NCBI GenBank assembly: GCA_947683625.1
Contig: CANTUR010000239.1
Span: forward strand, 7,049,001-7,113,000
Length of the DNA: 64,000 nt
Origin: Mallotus nudiflorus
Lineage: Eukaryota; Streptophyta; Magnoliopsida; Malpighiales; Euphorbiaceae
Reading direction: 5' to 3'
Part shown: in pieces, positions 45,933 through 58,620 of the stretch
Position numbering within the stretch: position 1 is the first letter of the stretch
Layout: every line of letters begins with the position of its first letter
Position numbers and translations under genes: made by a program
Notes under the pieces: model-generated
What the model was told of the DNA's origin: nothing
Seen by the model: only the letters and a program-made list of their open reading frames with translations
Database searches by the model: none

Positions 45933-46170
45933 TGGGAGCAAATTTCAATCTTTTAATTTTGTATATTAAAGTTTGTTATAGGATACAAGTTTATTTATTA
46001 TTTACATAAATGATATTTTTAGTTATAAAATCACTAATTTACACTTATCTAAACTATGATTACACCTTGAATTTCTCATTGATTTTCTCCTCTAATTACT
46101 CACTTCAATTCCTTTAATTTTTTTTAAAAGGTTAACTTCAATTCCTTTAATTACTTACTCCGACAACATT
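45933..46170 (-). repeat. 5' LTR of the copia element
   Basis: It starts TGGGAGCAAATTTC on the plus strand and matches 40914-41132 along its length. It contains a local duplication of 'ttcaattcctttaatt' near 46105-46155. Confidence 0.65.
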
Positions 46171-46174
46171 TACA

Positions 46175-47645
46175 TTTGCGTAAGCTTTTAAACAATTGAC
46201 ATGATAATTTAAATGTAGTTATTAATTTAATTAAAATTAACCTTTCTATTATATTTAAATTGAATAAGAATTTTTTTTGGAATAGTACTTGTCTAATTTT
46301 AGCAGACTGTTTTCTTATATAACCTTAATTTGGCTTCTAACTACCAATATAGATTTATTTTAATTTTACATTTTTAGCTTTTATTTCTTTGTAATCATAT
46401 TCATTTTATAAATACCAAAGCACATCTATAAAAAGAACAAGACTTATCTATTTTATATAAAAATATGAAATAAATAAATGATATATAATTACGAACACTT
46501 AATTAATGTTTAAATATTTAAAAAAACTATATTATTAGTGTTTTTAAATTCTAACAATTGCAACAATTTTGCAATTTTGAAAATTTGAATACCAACATAT
46601 TAATATTTAATAATTAATATGTAAATGTCATATATATATGTATGAAATATGCAATAATTTTGCCTAAAAAAAGGATAAACAAATTAAGAGGAAAAAAAAA
46701 AAGGGTAAAATGATGAAAAAAATCATTTGATTGAATTGTAACGGAAATGTGTTCCACAAAAAAACTAAACAATTTCATTATTTTAAAGCTGAATGCGTTC
46801 TGTGGGCTGTTGGTCTCATATTGTTGAATCAAGTACACGGATTCCCGCCACCACGTGTAGTAGCCAGCCGTCCTTTTTACACGTGTCATTCATCCATTAG
46901 ATATACAGGATTTGATAATGTGCGGGCCCATGTTTTCTTCGCGTTCACACCTCCAGAGGACCCATTCTCCTTTATTGCATTTCTTTTTTTTTTTTTTGAA
47001 ACACTTTATTGCAATTCTTAAATTACTACTAAATTGCAATTTAACATAAATTAATGAGCACAATAAATAAATAAACATAATATAAACAAAGGATTTTTCA
47101 TTTAAAAAAAATATTAATATACCCAATTGAAATGTGAATGCATTTTTTAATCTGTTAGTTTGATAATTAATTTTTTAATCATTTGATGATGTCAAATCTA
47201 GCTATATAATTGGTAAAAAAAAATCTAGCTATATGACATATAATTAGCAAAGACAAAAATAATTACTATTATGGGTATCTATATATTTATACTTTTGTAT
47301 AGAATTTTGATGTGATCGGCATGCATATAATAATCATTTTAATTATTTAAGAATGAAAATCCGAAATATAATACGAAAAGATTTTTGGAATTTTTTTGTT
47401 AATCACGTGTAATTTTCTTATTTTTATAAAATTGCATGAACCATGCTTATATTTTTTATTCTTAAAATTAAATTAAAAATCTCATTAATTAGTAATTTTT
47501 TAAAAAAATTAATTTCATTTTATATTGAATAATTATATATCACTTCAATTTTATTTTAGTTAAGAAGAAAGTTTTTTTTTACCTCATTAAGAAGAAATTT
47601 TTAAATCAAAATAGAAAATTATTACTAACTTTAATTTATAAAAAG
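46175..47645. other. AT-rich intergenic sequence with a G-box pair
   Basis: No gene is seen. A less AT-rich patch at 46780-46980 contains two palindromic CACGTG G-boxes (46852-46857 and 46880-46885), 28 bases apart, each followed by T as in ABRE-type sites, and GGGCCC at 46924-46929. It could be a relic promoter, but no downstream gene was found on either strand. Confidence 0.4.
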
Positions 47646-47649
47646 ATTG

Positions 47650-48112
47650 AACGTGTATATATATTTTTAACAAACAATTATTTTTTTTATTAATTAATTT
47701 TTGGTATGTCAAATATATAGATTTGATTTTTTGGAGGAATTAATAGGAGTGGAGGAAGTCTTGCTCTAACAATAAAAGACTCAAGACTTATAGCTATATT
47801 GCCATGCATTTTCCTAGTAATTTCACAATGTATGTTGTTTGATTATTCTTTTCAATGGATAAGGCTAACTATTAGTTTTATTATTTTAAAAATAAAAATA
47901 GAAAATTAAGAACATCGAATGTATATATATTTTTAACAAATAATCAATTTTTCATTAATTCATTTTTTATAAGTCAAATATATAGATTTTTTTTTTTTTG
48001 AGGAATTAATAGGAGTCGAGGAAGCCTTCCTCTAATAATAAAGACTCAAGACTTATCCATATAGTTCAAGATTAGTTACATTGCCATGCAATTTCCTAAT
48101 AATTTCACAAGA
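47650..48112 (+). repeat. direct duplication (two copies)
   Basis: Copy 1 (47650-47831) and copy 2 (47913-48112) share 'tatatatatttttaacaaa', 'gtcaaatatatagattt', 'gaggaattaataggagt', 'aagactcaagacttat' and 'attgccatgca'. Period is about 265 bases. The copies have diverged moderately. No coding content. Confidence 0.75.
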
Positions 48113-48114
48113 TT

Positions 48115-49041
48115 GGTTTTATTATTATTTGTTGCTTTTGAATTGTTTAAATATGCTTCAAGATTCTTCCATTCCATAAAGAAATTAAAAGAAAGCTTTA
48201 GTAAAAGTGATAAAATGTCTTTAACTATTCATAAAAGGTGCAGTTAAAATAATTTAAATTGACCATATATTTATGTATGATAAAAGGTATGTGTTTTGAT
48301 TGGAAGGAAAGAAATATCCGTAATTATCCACTTCGTCTTTTTCTTTTTTTTTTTTTTCCTTCCAAAAGAAAAATTCTTGGGACATAGCTCATCAAATGCA
48401 TCATAGTTTCAGTACCACTTGATGGATTTTGATGTTCTATATGTATAAGTGGTGTTTTCATGTCCGAATTGATGGTGTCTGCACCTCAATTAGAGCTAAG
48501 TTGCTAAATGGTTATTCTCGTGTAGGGGAACTCTACTTTCGCTAAACAATTATAATAATCATTCATTTTAATTAAAGAATTATAATAAAAATTCATTTTA
48601 ATTTCTCTTTCCCATGAAGAGAAATTAAAGTTTACTTATGTTAGCTGTCTCTCTTTGATTTTCATTAAGAATTTTTATTTTTACCAATATCGATTATATT
48701 TTAAATTTACGATAATTCCTTTCATGTTTTTACATTTAATAAATATCGATTATTTATTTTTATTGACTTTTTTGTTATTATCCTATATTGAACTTCATTT
48801 TTTTTTTATAAAATATGATTATCTTTCAATTGTAATAGTTTTGCAGATATTTCTACGATGGAACATAGGTAAAGATCCAAAAATCAATTTATGACTAATT
48901 AAAACTATTAATTTGAGTGATATTTCTTGATTGTATTATTATTGATGTTATTTGTTTGTCAAGGAGTACTCTTAATTTTCAATCAATGAAAAATTCTTCT
49001 TTTTCTTTTAAAAAATTACTGTTTAGTTATGTTGATGTTTA

Positions 49042-49072
<31 letters not shown>

Positions 49073-49178
49073 TTTCTTTTTGAAAATCAATTATTGAATC
49101 ATGTAATTGGATTTCAAGCTAACGAGTGCATATATGATTATATATAACCACTAATTGGTCATGTTATTAGTGATAAGA
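48115..49178. other. AT-rich intergenic sequence
   Basis: No gene is seen. An (ATT)n microsatellite lies at 49041-49071. The patch 48370-48540 is less AT-rich but has no frame. Confidence 0.4.
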
Positions 49179-49181
49179 TTA

Positions 49182-49447
49182 AAAGTGTGTTTGATTCAAA
49201 TAAAGTTTACAAAATTTTATGAAATTTATTTTGTAAATTCAAACGTGTTTGATTTAAATAAAAATTTTATAAAATTTATCTTCAATTCTAACTTTTTAAT
49301 TTTATAAAATTGTTTAACTCTAATTCTATTTTTATTGATCAAATGTATTTGGTTCAAATAAATTTATAATTCATTTACAAATAAATTCAATTTACAATTT
49401 ATTTCAAAATGAAATTAATTGTTTAATGAAATTCAACCAAATAAGGG
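49182..49447 (+). mobile_element. Harbinger MITE, 266 bp
   Basis: It runs from 'aaagtgtgtttgattcaaa' to 'caaccaaataaggg', flanked by TTA (49179-49181) and TAA (49448-49450). Inside are the 'aaatttattttgtaaattc' and 'tttggttcaaataaa' blocks of the same end-family as the elements at 4865-5468 and 5469-23106, but well diverged. Confidence 0.55.
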
Positions 49448-49461
49448 TAAAGCTCTTTTGC

Positions 49462-49640
49462 GAATTGAGGTTTCAAAACAGCATTTGATTTTTTTTTTAA
49501 TGATATTTTCTAAATTTGCATTTAGATTTTGAAATAAATAGAAATTCTATTGGGAATTGAGGTTTCAAAATCGCATTTGAATTTTTTTAATGATATTTTC
49601 TAAATTTGCATTTAGACTATGAATTGAATGGAAAAACACG
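49462..49640 (+). repeat. tandem duplication, period 92
   Basis: 'gaattgaggtttcaaaa' followed by 'atgatattttctaaatttgc' and 'atttaga' occurs twice in direct tandem, at 49462 and 49554. Confidence 0.8.
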
Positions 49641-50334
49641 TATTAAACACTGAAACATAACATCAAATGGATTCTTCACCATTCTAATTAATGATTAATA
49701 AATTAATTTCATGTTATTGCTGTCAACACAATTCATTTATTATTTGTTACTATTCAAATTGGTAGGTAAACACCAGAAAATGGTCGCCAAATTTTTTTTC
49801 TTTTGAATATAAATGAAGCTTTCATTTAACTTAATATTAATTTTTTAAATGTGTACTTATGAGTGTTCGTTGAGTTCAAAAGAACAATCATTTATTTCTT
49901 TTATTAATTACAACTCAAATTTTCTGAAGAAGGCTTGTAAAATTTATTTGTAAATATATTAAATTAATGTGAGAATCTTCATTTCTAAAATTATCTGGAA
50001 AAATATAATTTCAGTTAATGTGTAAAAGTAGCAAAATTTAATGTCTACTTAAATTTTCTTTCAAGCAGAGGCATATTTGGATTATCCAAATAATTAACTT
50101 ATTTTACATATTATATTTTTAACTTTTTAAAATATATAAATTAAGTAATTTTTTAAATTTTATTAATAAAAAATTATGGTTCTTTAAATTAAAATTTTCA
50201 GCCAAAACCAAAAAATAAAAAATAAAAATAAAAATCATAACCTAAACAACCGAATTGTTTTTTTATTATTATTATTATTTAAATTTGATTAATTTTGGTT
50301 ATAATGTGTCAATTGTATGAAAAATAGTTGATAT
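49641..50334. other. AT-rich intergenic sequence
   Basis: No gene, RNA or clear element is seen. Confidence 0.4.
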
Positions 50335-53300
50335 TAGGGGTATGCATCAGTTGTATTGGTTGGTCTAAAAATAAACGAACTTGAGTTCGAACTCAAACTT
50401 GTTGAAATTTCAAAACTCTAACTCGAGCTAAGCTCACGAGTTAGGCAAGTTTAACACATCATGTGGCTAAATGGCTTTGTCCACCACAATTACTTGGCTC
50501 GGCTTGTCTTTCAACTATATGGTTCGCACATGTGCTAGAAAATGACATTTTATGAACTATTCTTTTAATTTTCATTTGTCTCATTTTTAATGTGGGATTT
50601 TGAACTCTAAAACTATACACCATAAAAATTTATATTCTCTTTTCAATTTTTCTTTTATTTTTTATTCAATGTGAGATTCTAAATCTGAGCATTATACACT
50701 ATAGCCACATATTTTTCATATATTATTTCTCCAATATATTTATTTTCTCAAAACAAAAATTAAATAGCCAATTATAATTGAGTTTTAGTTTCTACATTTA
50801 TAATAACTTTTATATTTTTTGAACTAGTACCTTATACTATAACATCTCATAAAACTTTGTGAAATTTTAATTTTTACAATGTTTCACTTTGAGAAAAATA
50901 AATAAATGAATGGTATTTCACCTATTTAATTTTTACTATTTTCATGTTTAAATTAATTTGTTAAATTTTTTTACTTATTAATCTGTTTTATTTACCTAAT
51001 GTTGTTATTGATGCCAATATTAATTAAAAGTACAAATATATAATTTTTATTATATTTAATAATATTTATTTACTTAACACTGCATTACTATTTCATTATA
51101 TTTACTCAAAATTATTATTACTTAATACAAATGCCAATTAACTTCAAAACTACATAATTTATCATGAAATTAAAATTATATTTAATAATGTTAATTTAAT
51201 TAATATTAATACTTAATAATTTAAATTATATTTATTTAATACGAATATTAATATTAATTTATATAAAATTTGTATAATCTCATTATTAATATGTAATGTT
51301 TATTATAAAAATCAGTAATTTTATTACAAATACAAAATATTTTTACTAGAATTAAAAACTTTGATTATATTGTATAATACTTTCTTATTGCTATTGTTAT
51401 AACCCGATATTTTATAAATTATTAAATTAATTTCTAGAATTTACAGTGTTAATAAATATTTTATTAAATTATAATATTTGATTATCTTGTGAAATTAAAT
51501 TTGAAGATTTAGTGTTGAATATCATTTTAATATTATTAATATTATTATTTTTATTATTGTGAACTATTGGTGTAGTGTATTTTAAATTTTTGTATATATA
51601 TATTTTGTGGGTGAGAATAATTGAGTTTTAATTATTATTTTAATTAATTATTTATTAAATCAAATTGTGAGATTTATTAGTGTTGATTATTATTTAATTA
51701 TTTTATGATATTATTATTAGTGAATGGTGTTAATTTAGAGTATTTAATATATTTTAATATTTTTGTGATGAATTTAATTAGAAAAGTAAATATTAAATTA
51801 AAAATATTATGTTTACATTATTTTTTTCCTTTTCTAATATATATATATATATTATACTATTTTGTCTTTTCTCCAAAACGAAAAAAAATTTATAAAGGTA
51901 AAAAACGTGCATGTGCACAGCCCACCTCCCTTCCCATTTTTCTTCTTCTTCTCCTTTCTTATCTCTTTCTTTCTTTTTTTTTTTTCTCTTTTTTTCCTTT
52001 ATTTCCCTTTTTATGTAAACCACTAACGACCACCACCAACCACCACCTCAGGACATGAGGTTGGTTTCTTTTAAAAACTCATCCTTCAGGTTTCTCAAAT
52101 CTTTAAACCGTTTCGAGTTTTGATTCCAATAACTATTTCGTTTTTATATATTTCTACTTTTAGTATTTTGAATTTTTGTTAGTTTAAGCCCTTATTTGAT
52201 TTTATTAACTATTGTTACTTTAAGATTAATTATTGTAGAGGTTGTAAGAAAACTAAATGTGATTTTTATTTATTTTTCTAAAAATTTTGAATTTCAGGCT
52301 CAAGAGTTACTGTTTATATATTGTTTTGAGCTCAAGAAATTTATATTTTTAATAAATTCTATAGACTATTTTAAGCATGTTTCGTGAAAGAAGTGTATTG
52401 AAATTGTTTTTGAATTTTTACTATGAATTTTTGAATGTATATGTAAAAATTGAATTTTTTGAAAAATTAATATAAATTAGTAAATTTTGTATTTTAATTG
52501 AAATTATTGTTAATTGTTATGTTTTGGATAATTTTTGAGTAATAAATAGTATTAAAATAATTTTTATGAATTATTTCCTATTTTTAACTAATTATTAGTA
52601 ATTTCTGAAAGAATTTATGAATAATAATTTTATTTATTATTTTTAAGCTTAATTGAGTTTATGGTTATTTTATTATATATTTGAGTAATTTAAATAATTA
52701 TTTTTAATTAATTTTATTTAATTTCAAAAATTGGAAGAAATGAATTTAATAATGGAATTTAATTATAAATTTGAATTTTATTATTTAGTAAATAGATCGA
52801 ATTGTGGTATTTAATTAAATTTTTGTAGTTTATGTCTAAATGTGTATTTTTGAAAATTATTGAAATTTAGTAAATTATTTGAGTTTAATTTAAAATCGTT
52901 ATTAGTTATTATGTTTTAGACTATTTTTGGATTAATAAAAGTATGAAAGATAATTTTTATTATTATTTTCAATTATTAGTTAATTTGTGATAATTTTGGA
53001 ATAATATATGAATAATAAATTTATTTATTATTTTTGAGCTTAAATGACATTTTATTATTTTTGTGATGTTAATATGTGATTTCAATACTTATTTGCAATT
53101 TATGCTACTTTAATTGTAAATTGAGAATTTTATTAGCAAATATTATTTAAAAACTAAAATTTTATTATTTATTTGGAAAATAAAGGGTTTTATTATTTTT
53201 ATGAGATATTTTGGTGATTTGAGAAATTATTATATTTTTATATAGATTTTGTGATTTTTGGTGAATTATTGAGATTTATATTACTTTGGATTTTGCTAAT

Positions 53301-53999
53301 GAATTGATTCTCGATTGGGCAATAATTTTAATTTGGGGGCCCAACCCAAGATTTTGAGTGCTATGAATTTTTGAAGTGTGTTTGCATGCAGGAACGACTC
53401 TATTGTTAGTAGAGAGATGCCCGTTTTATAGAGGAGATTTTGCCAAAATTTTGGTAAATTTTTCGTAAAATATGACATCGGCCTGGGTCAAATTTCTGGT
53501 GTTAGTTGAGTTATATCTTTGGTCAAGTCAGTTTCATCACTCTTATAGTTTTCATAATTCTGAGAATTTTCATTAATTTATTTATTTTATTTTACAAGCA
53601 TATTTTAAATAAATATTATTTATTTTAGAGAATTTTGGGACTCAAGCTATAGCACCAAGGCAGTAGAGAATGCGTTGCCCGACATGCTCGACTTGTGAGT
53701 TCATTTTATAAAATGTGGGTTGTCTGTGTTTTCATTATATGTTCAAGTAATTAAAAATAATAAAGAAATAATTATATGCTTAATTTATGAATATATTTAT
53801 ATTGTCATATGCATGATCACTTCTTCTACATTTATGAATAGTAATTGAACACATGGTTAAAGAAAAATTATTTCATTATGTTTATTTAATTATTATTTAG
53901 TCGTTTAATTATCCATTATTTAATGATTTATTTATTTTATTTAATTATTTATAATTCAAATTGATTTGGAGATAACAATAGAATGAGCTTCCTGATGAG

Positions 54000-54275
54000 T
54001 TTTATCAAAACCGTGTATGTACCAGTAGGATTGAAAGTGAGTGTTGGTGGTTATAAGGCTCAATGATGCTTTGCTCTCGGATATGATTTTGTGAGATTAT
54101 ATATAAGGCTCGGTGGATGCTTTGGTCTTGGGTGTAATTTATAATTACTGTGGCCGGTAGCTCAGTGATACTTTACTCTTAGGAACCGCCAGTATATATT
54201 GGGTTAAGTGAATTGACTGCGGCTGGTAGCTCGGTGGATGCTTTGCTCTTGAGAACCGACAATCTTTGGATTATA
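54000..54275 (+). repeat. degenerate direct repeats inside the solo LTR
   Basis: Four variants of 'ggctcggtggatgctttgctcttg' occur near 54057, 54107, 54160 and 54228. They match the complement of the 'ggtccccgagag...accgaggcacc' repeats in the other LTRs, so the tandem repeat is an old property of this LTR family. Confidence 0.7.
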
Positions 54276-54809
54276 AGAGAGTCGAAAGACTATTAGAATA
54301 ATGGTTTAGGTATTCTACCAGATTTTCTGTTAAAATAATTATTTTATATATATTCATACAGGGATTCCATATTAAATTAATTTAAAGATTATAAAGAGAT
54401 TTTATATAAATATTATCAAGAAAAATAAATGATTTTAATAATTATAATTACTTTATTCTATTTTATTTAAAAAAAAAAGGTTTTAACAAATGGTTTTAAA
54501 ATCAGTATGCATTTTATAAAATTGATTAATTCAATGAGATCTGATTTTTCTCAACTTATATTTTTTAGGACCTTATAGTCAATTTTCTAGTGTTCCTCAT
54601 TTGCACTGGGTTCATTCTTCACCGGATGTACTATGTATGTTGAATTGAAATATGTATTGTATAACTAAATTTTAGATACCGCAGTAATTAATTAAAGAAC
54701 TTGTATTATTTGTATTCTGATTTCATTTGACTTGAGATGTTGTAATTGAAGAATATTATTTTATATATTTAGTTTTGTGCATTTATTATCGGTTTATTGT
54801 TAAGTGTAT

Positions 54810-55590
54810 TGATACGATCCTCAAAAGGGTTAATTTATGAAGTCAACACATCAATAAAGTCAAGTACAAAGGTTGAACGAAATTTTGGGTTATTTTCTAT
54901 TTTGGAGTCAATAAGGAATATTCTAGAAGATGTGAGAAGATTCAAGGATATTCAAAGTCAACAAGTCAAAGTCAATGGTCAACATCCAACTTGACATGTG
55001 ATATGGCATGCTTCAAAGCTTTGTTGTCATTAGTTATTTGTTTAGTTGTCATGAGTTGTCAATATGACTTTTCAATGCTTTGTTATCATGAGTTGTCAGT
55101 TTGACTTTTCAAAACTTAGTTGTCATTAGTTGTTATATTTTTAAAGGGATCCTATTTAATAAAGGATTTTCCTTTATAGTTGTCTTTAGGAATAAGTAAG
55201 AAAACCTATTTCTTTAAGGATTAGGATGTTTACATGCCTATATAAAAGTCATAGCATTGTAGAATGAAATAGAATGAGTTTTATCAATTAAATTTCAATT
55301 CTTGTGAGGTTAAAGTCCTTCTCTTTTGTTCTTAAAAGAACTTTAGTGAATTTATCAAGTGAAGGCTTGGTATATTCAAACCTAGTTTAATTTAGACTTA
55401 AAATTGACTTTGTTAATCTTAGGTTTATATTAAACAACCTTTAATTCTTTATAATTAAGGCTCTTAAGTGTAGGTTATTTTAGGGTCTTATTGGGAATTA
55501 AAGTTTCTTTTTGCTTGATTTATGAACGATCCTTGACAAGGTTATCAAGATTGAATACGGGTTTGGTACAAGTTAACCACGTTCGTATCA
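54810..55590 (+). repeat. 5' LTR of the gag-only element
   Basis: It is 781 bp, from TGATACGATCC to 'gttcgtatca'. A TATA box TATATAAAA is at 55239-55247. The first 200 bases hold seven GTCAA words (TTGAC on the complement), the W-box core bound by WRKY factors, plus one TTGAC at 54990. 'agttgtcat' repeats occur at 55020-55130. The two LTRs remain very alike, so the insertion is relatively young. Confidence 0.9.
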
Positions 55591-55592
55591 TT

Positions 55593-55604
55593 TGATATCA
55601 GAGC
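55593..55604 (+). other. primer-binding site (initiator tRNA-Met)
   Basis: TGATATCAGAGC, two bases inside the LTR, is one base off TGGTATCAGAGC. The difference is a G-to-A change. Confidence 0.85.
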
Positions 55605-56404
55605 TTTGGCTCATTAATCAAGTACGTATTTTTACTTTTCTTTGTTGTTTGCATTTAATCCAAAAGGAAATCATTATTTCTTTTTTCATTCATTTTTTTT
55701 ATCTTGTTTGATATCAATTTGTTTTCTTTATTATCTCGAGTCAATTTCATTCTTTTTTTCATATTTCAACCTATTTTAGTCTTTAAACAAAAAATAAAAA
55801 AAATCATTTATATTCTTATTATTTTGCATCTTAAGAGTCTTTGTTTATCACAAATACATATTAATTTGATTTTGTTCTTAATTTGGACATTTTTGCATCC
55901 GTTATATAAAAAAAAACCAAAAAAAAAAGGCTTTGAAGTGTGAAAAAAAAGTTGAATTAATCAAATTTGAATTCAATTTGGCCTAAAACCATTCCAATTT
56001 GCTGTTTTGATTCTAAATTAAATACCTTTGCCTTATTTCAATTCTGAATATTCTACTCTTCTTCTTAAGTTGCATTTAGGTTAGTTTAAATACTTATTAC
56101 AAAATTTCTTATTTTTGTTTTGTTTGGATATTGTCCTTGTTTATTGCATTTTCTTTGACTCTTATAGTCAAATTTGAGTTTATTTTTTTGCTTTGTTTAT
56201 TTTGTATTAAGCTTAATTTGATAATTAGTAACTTAAGTTCCATAAGAATTATAAGAAAGGAACTTGAGAGGTAACAGGCAAGTGGTGAGCTCATAAGAGG
56301 GTAAAAGCCTAATTGAGTGAAACACGAGCATTAAGTGACATTCTTTGAGTGTAAACACGTGAGGGAGTGTTACTTGTGACTTTTTGTTTTCTTTTGTTTA
56401 TAAC
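55605..56404 (+). other. untranslated leader of the gag-only element
   Basis: About 800 bases of T-rich sequence between the primer-binding site and the gag ATG. No frame of note. Confidence 0.6.
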
Positions 56405-57526
56405 ATGGCAGATCTAAAGAAGGCTGAGATAGATCCCGAATGGAAGCTCTTTATGAAGGCAATGCAAGAACAAATGAGTCAATTATTAAACAGCCATCAA
56501 AAGGTTCAAGAGCAAATAGGGAGGTTAGAGCAAAGCCAAGCTACAACCACCACCAATAACACCAATAATACGACTCAAATCACACCTACATAAGTTCATG
56601 GAGTGAGATGGCATGAGGATGATAATGAGTTTGTTAATGAGAGCATTCAAGGGTACAATAGGCAAGATAACAACCTTGGGAGCATAAAGAAGAAGATACC
56701 TAATTTCTATGGCAAAAGTGATCCCGAAGCATATATAGCATGGGAAAAGAAGGTAGATTTTATTTTTAACTACCACACCTACTCCGAGTAAAATAAAATC
56801 AAGCTTGCAACCAGCATGTTCATGGGCTATGCACTAGCTTGGTGGAATCAATTAGTAGTCTCAAGGAGGTATTGTGGAGAAGAACCTATCTCTACATAGC
56901 AAAAGATGAAGACTATCATGCGAAAGAGGTTTGTGCTAAATCATTATTATAAGGATTGGCATAATCACTTTAAAGGGCATAAACAAAGTTCAAGGAATGT
57001 TGAAGTTATTGAGAGACATGATAAGAGAAAAGAAAAGAGGGAGTTGGGTGTTAAAACTGAGTTGAGTGAGTTAAGTGTTGAAAAAGGGTTGAGTAAGCAT
57101 GGTGAGAAATATGAAGAGCAATTATGCATTGAAGTAGATGATCAAGTAATTAAGGAGGATGACAACATTCATGTCTTGGTTAATGAAGAAAGTGTGAACA
57201 ATGATTTTGAAGAGATAATAGTTGATGAAGAAATTATAGAGGTGTTAGAGAAAAATAATGCCAAAAGCCTTAATGAAATATCATAAAAAGATAAAAATAA
57301 TGGCAAGTGTGTACAACCTAACAAAGAAATTGATGAGAAAGTGCAGATCTTTGAAAGAGATTTGAAGGAAAATTTTCATGTCATGAAGGATAAGACCTTG
57401 AAGCCATATGAAGATCCATTTGATGATGTTATTACAATGCATTATAAGGTCAACAGTACCATTGAAGATTTCATTTCTTGCATGAAGTATGAGAAAGAGC
57501 TACAATATTTTACTTCTTTCAAATGA
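56405..57526 (+). pseudogene. gag-like protein of the gag-only element, four stops
   Basis: One frame of about 373 codons runs from ATG 56405 to TGA 57524-57526 without any shift, interrupted by TAA 56591, TAA 56789, TAG 56897 and TAA 57284. The N-terminus (MADLKKAEIDPEWKLFMKAM) can form a coiled coil. The core 'IPNFYGKSDPEAYIAWEKKV' and 'FMGYALAWWNQL' is the retrotransposon gag capsid domain, followed by 'RKRFVLNHYYKDWH'. The C-terminal half is a long charged Glu/Lys-rich region with no zinc knuckle. It ends 'EDFISCMKYEKELQYFTSF'. Gag forms the particle that packages the RNA. Because the frame is otherwise kept, the stops look like recent point changes. Confidence 0.8.
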
Positions 57527-57784
57527 ATCCATGGAGTTTTCAATTGTAGCAAGAAGAGCTTAAGATATTCATATTTCAAATTTAGAAGGAAACAACAAGT
57601 ATTCAATTCTTACATGTTCATGAATACAAGCTCTTTGTTCCAAAGGTGCAATCAAGTTCAAGTTGTTGTGTGGATTATTACTTCAAAAGAGAGGATTTCA
57701 CTCAAGGAGTTTGTGTTTAACCTGGAGGATATATGAATTTATCAACTTTAGAAGATGGGTATGATTCGAGGACGAATCATCTTT

Positions 57785-57797
57785 AAGAGGGAGGGAA
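57785..57797 (+). other. polypurine tract
   Basis: AAGAGGGAGGGAA directly precedes the 3' LTR. Confidence 0.85.
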
Positions 57798-58620
57798 TGA
57801 TACTATCCTTAAAAGGGTTAATTTATAAAGTCAACACATTAATAAAGTCAAGTATAAAGCTTGGATGAAATTTTGGATTATTTTCTATTTTGGAGTCAAT
57901 AAGAAATATTCGAAAAGATTCTAGAAAATGTGAGAAGATTCAAGGATATTCTAAGTTAAAGTCAACAAGTCAAAGTCAAATTCAAAGTCAACAAGTCAAA
58001 GTCAATGGTCAACATCCAACTTGACATGTGACATGGCATGCTTCAAAGCTTAGTTGTCATTAGTTATTTGTTTAGTTGTCATGAGTTGTCAATATGACTT
58101 TTCAATGCTTAGCTGTCATGAGTTGTCAATTTGACTTTTCAAAGTTTAGTTGTCATTAGTTGTTATATTTTTAAAAGGATCCTATTTAATAAAGGATTTT
58201 CCTTTATAGGTGTCTTTAGGAATAAGTAAGAAAACTTATTCCTTCAACGATTAGGATGTTGACATGCCTATATAAAGGCCATAGCATTGTAGAACGAAAT
58301 AGAACGAGTTTTATCAATTAAATTTCAATTCTTGTGATGTTAAAGTCCTTCTCTTTTGTTCTTAAAAGAACTTTAGTGAATTTATCAAGTGAAGACTTGG
58401 TATATTCAAACCTAGTTTAATTTAGACTTAAAATTGACTTTGTTAATCTTAGGTTTATATTAAACAACCTTTAATTCTTTATAATTAAGGTTCTTAAGTG
58501 CAGGTTATTTAAGGGTCTTGTTGGGAATTAAAGTTTCTTTTTGCTTGATTTATGAACGATCCTTGGCAAGGTTATCAAGATTGAATACGGGTTTGATACA
58601 AGTTAACCATGTTCGTATCA
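57798..58620 (+). repeat. 3' LTR of the gag-only element
   Basis: It is 823 bp and matches the 5' LTR closely. It has about 42 extra bases near 57955-58005, where the 'aagtcaacaagtcaaagtc' segment is duplicated, and a few substitutions. The TATA box is kept at 58269-58276. Confidence 0.9.

Larger units (their letters stand above)
40914..46170 (-). mobile_element. degenerate Ty1/copia retrotransposon, minus strand
   Basis: Two related ends (about 40914-41132 and 45933-46170) flank a minus-strand polyprotein relic. In order from 45930 downward come gag, integrase, reverse transcriptase and RNase H, the copia order. The frame is broken in many places. A hAT-type MITE is inserted at 44217-44579. 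No target duplication could be matched, which fits the age of the copy. Confidence 0.8.
54810..58620 (+). mobile_element. gag-only LTR retrotransposon (TR-GAG type)
   Basis: A complete 3.8 kb element has LTRs 54810-55590 and 57798-58620, a 5 bp target duplication TGTAT (54805-54809 and 58621-58625), a primer-binding site and a polypurine tract. The 2.2 kb interior carries only a gag-like frame. No protease, reverse transcriptase, RNase H or integrase piece is visible. It must have been mobilised by proteins from another element. This structure corresponds to the plant TR-GAG class. Confidence 0.85.

Noticed and set aside
46614..47126. Overlapping frames of 78-96 codons around the G-box island
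   Set aside because: Frames on both strands pass through homopolymers and have no recognisable domain.
48655..48894. 79-codon Phe/Tyr/Leu-rich frame
   Set aside because: Composition follows the T-rich DNA. No domain, splice support or neighbouring exon.
51705..52058. 117-codon frame in the solo LTR
   Set aside because: It lies within LTR sequence and is low complexity. The other LTRs do not keep it.
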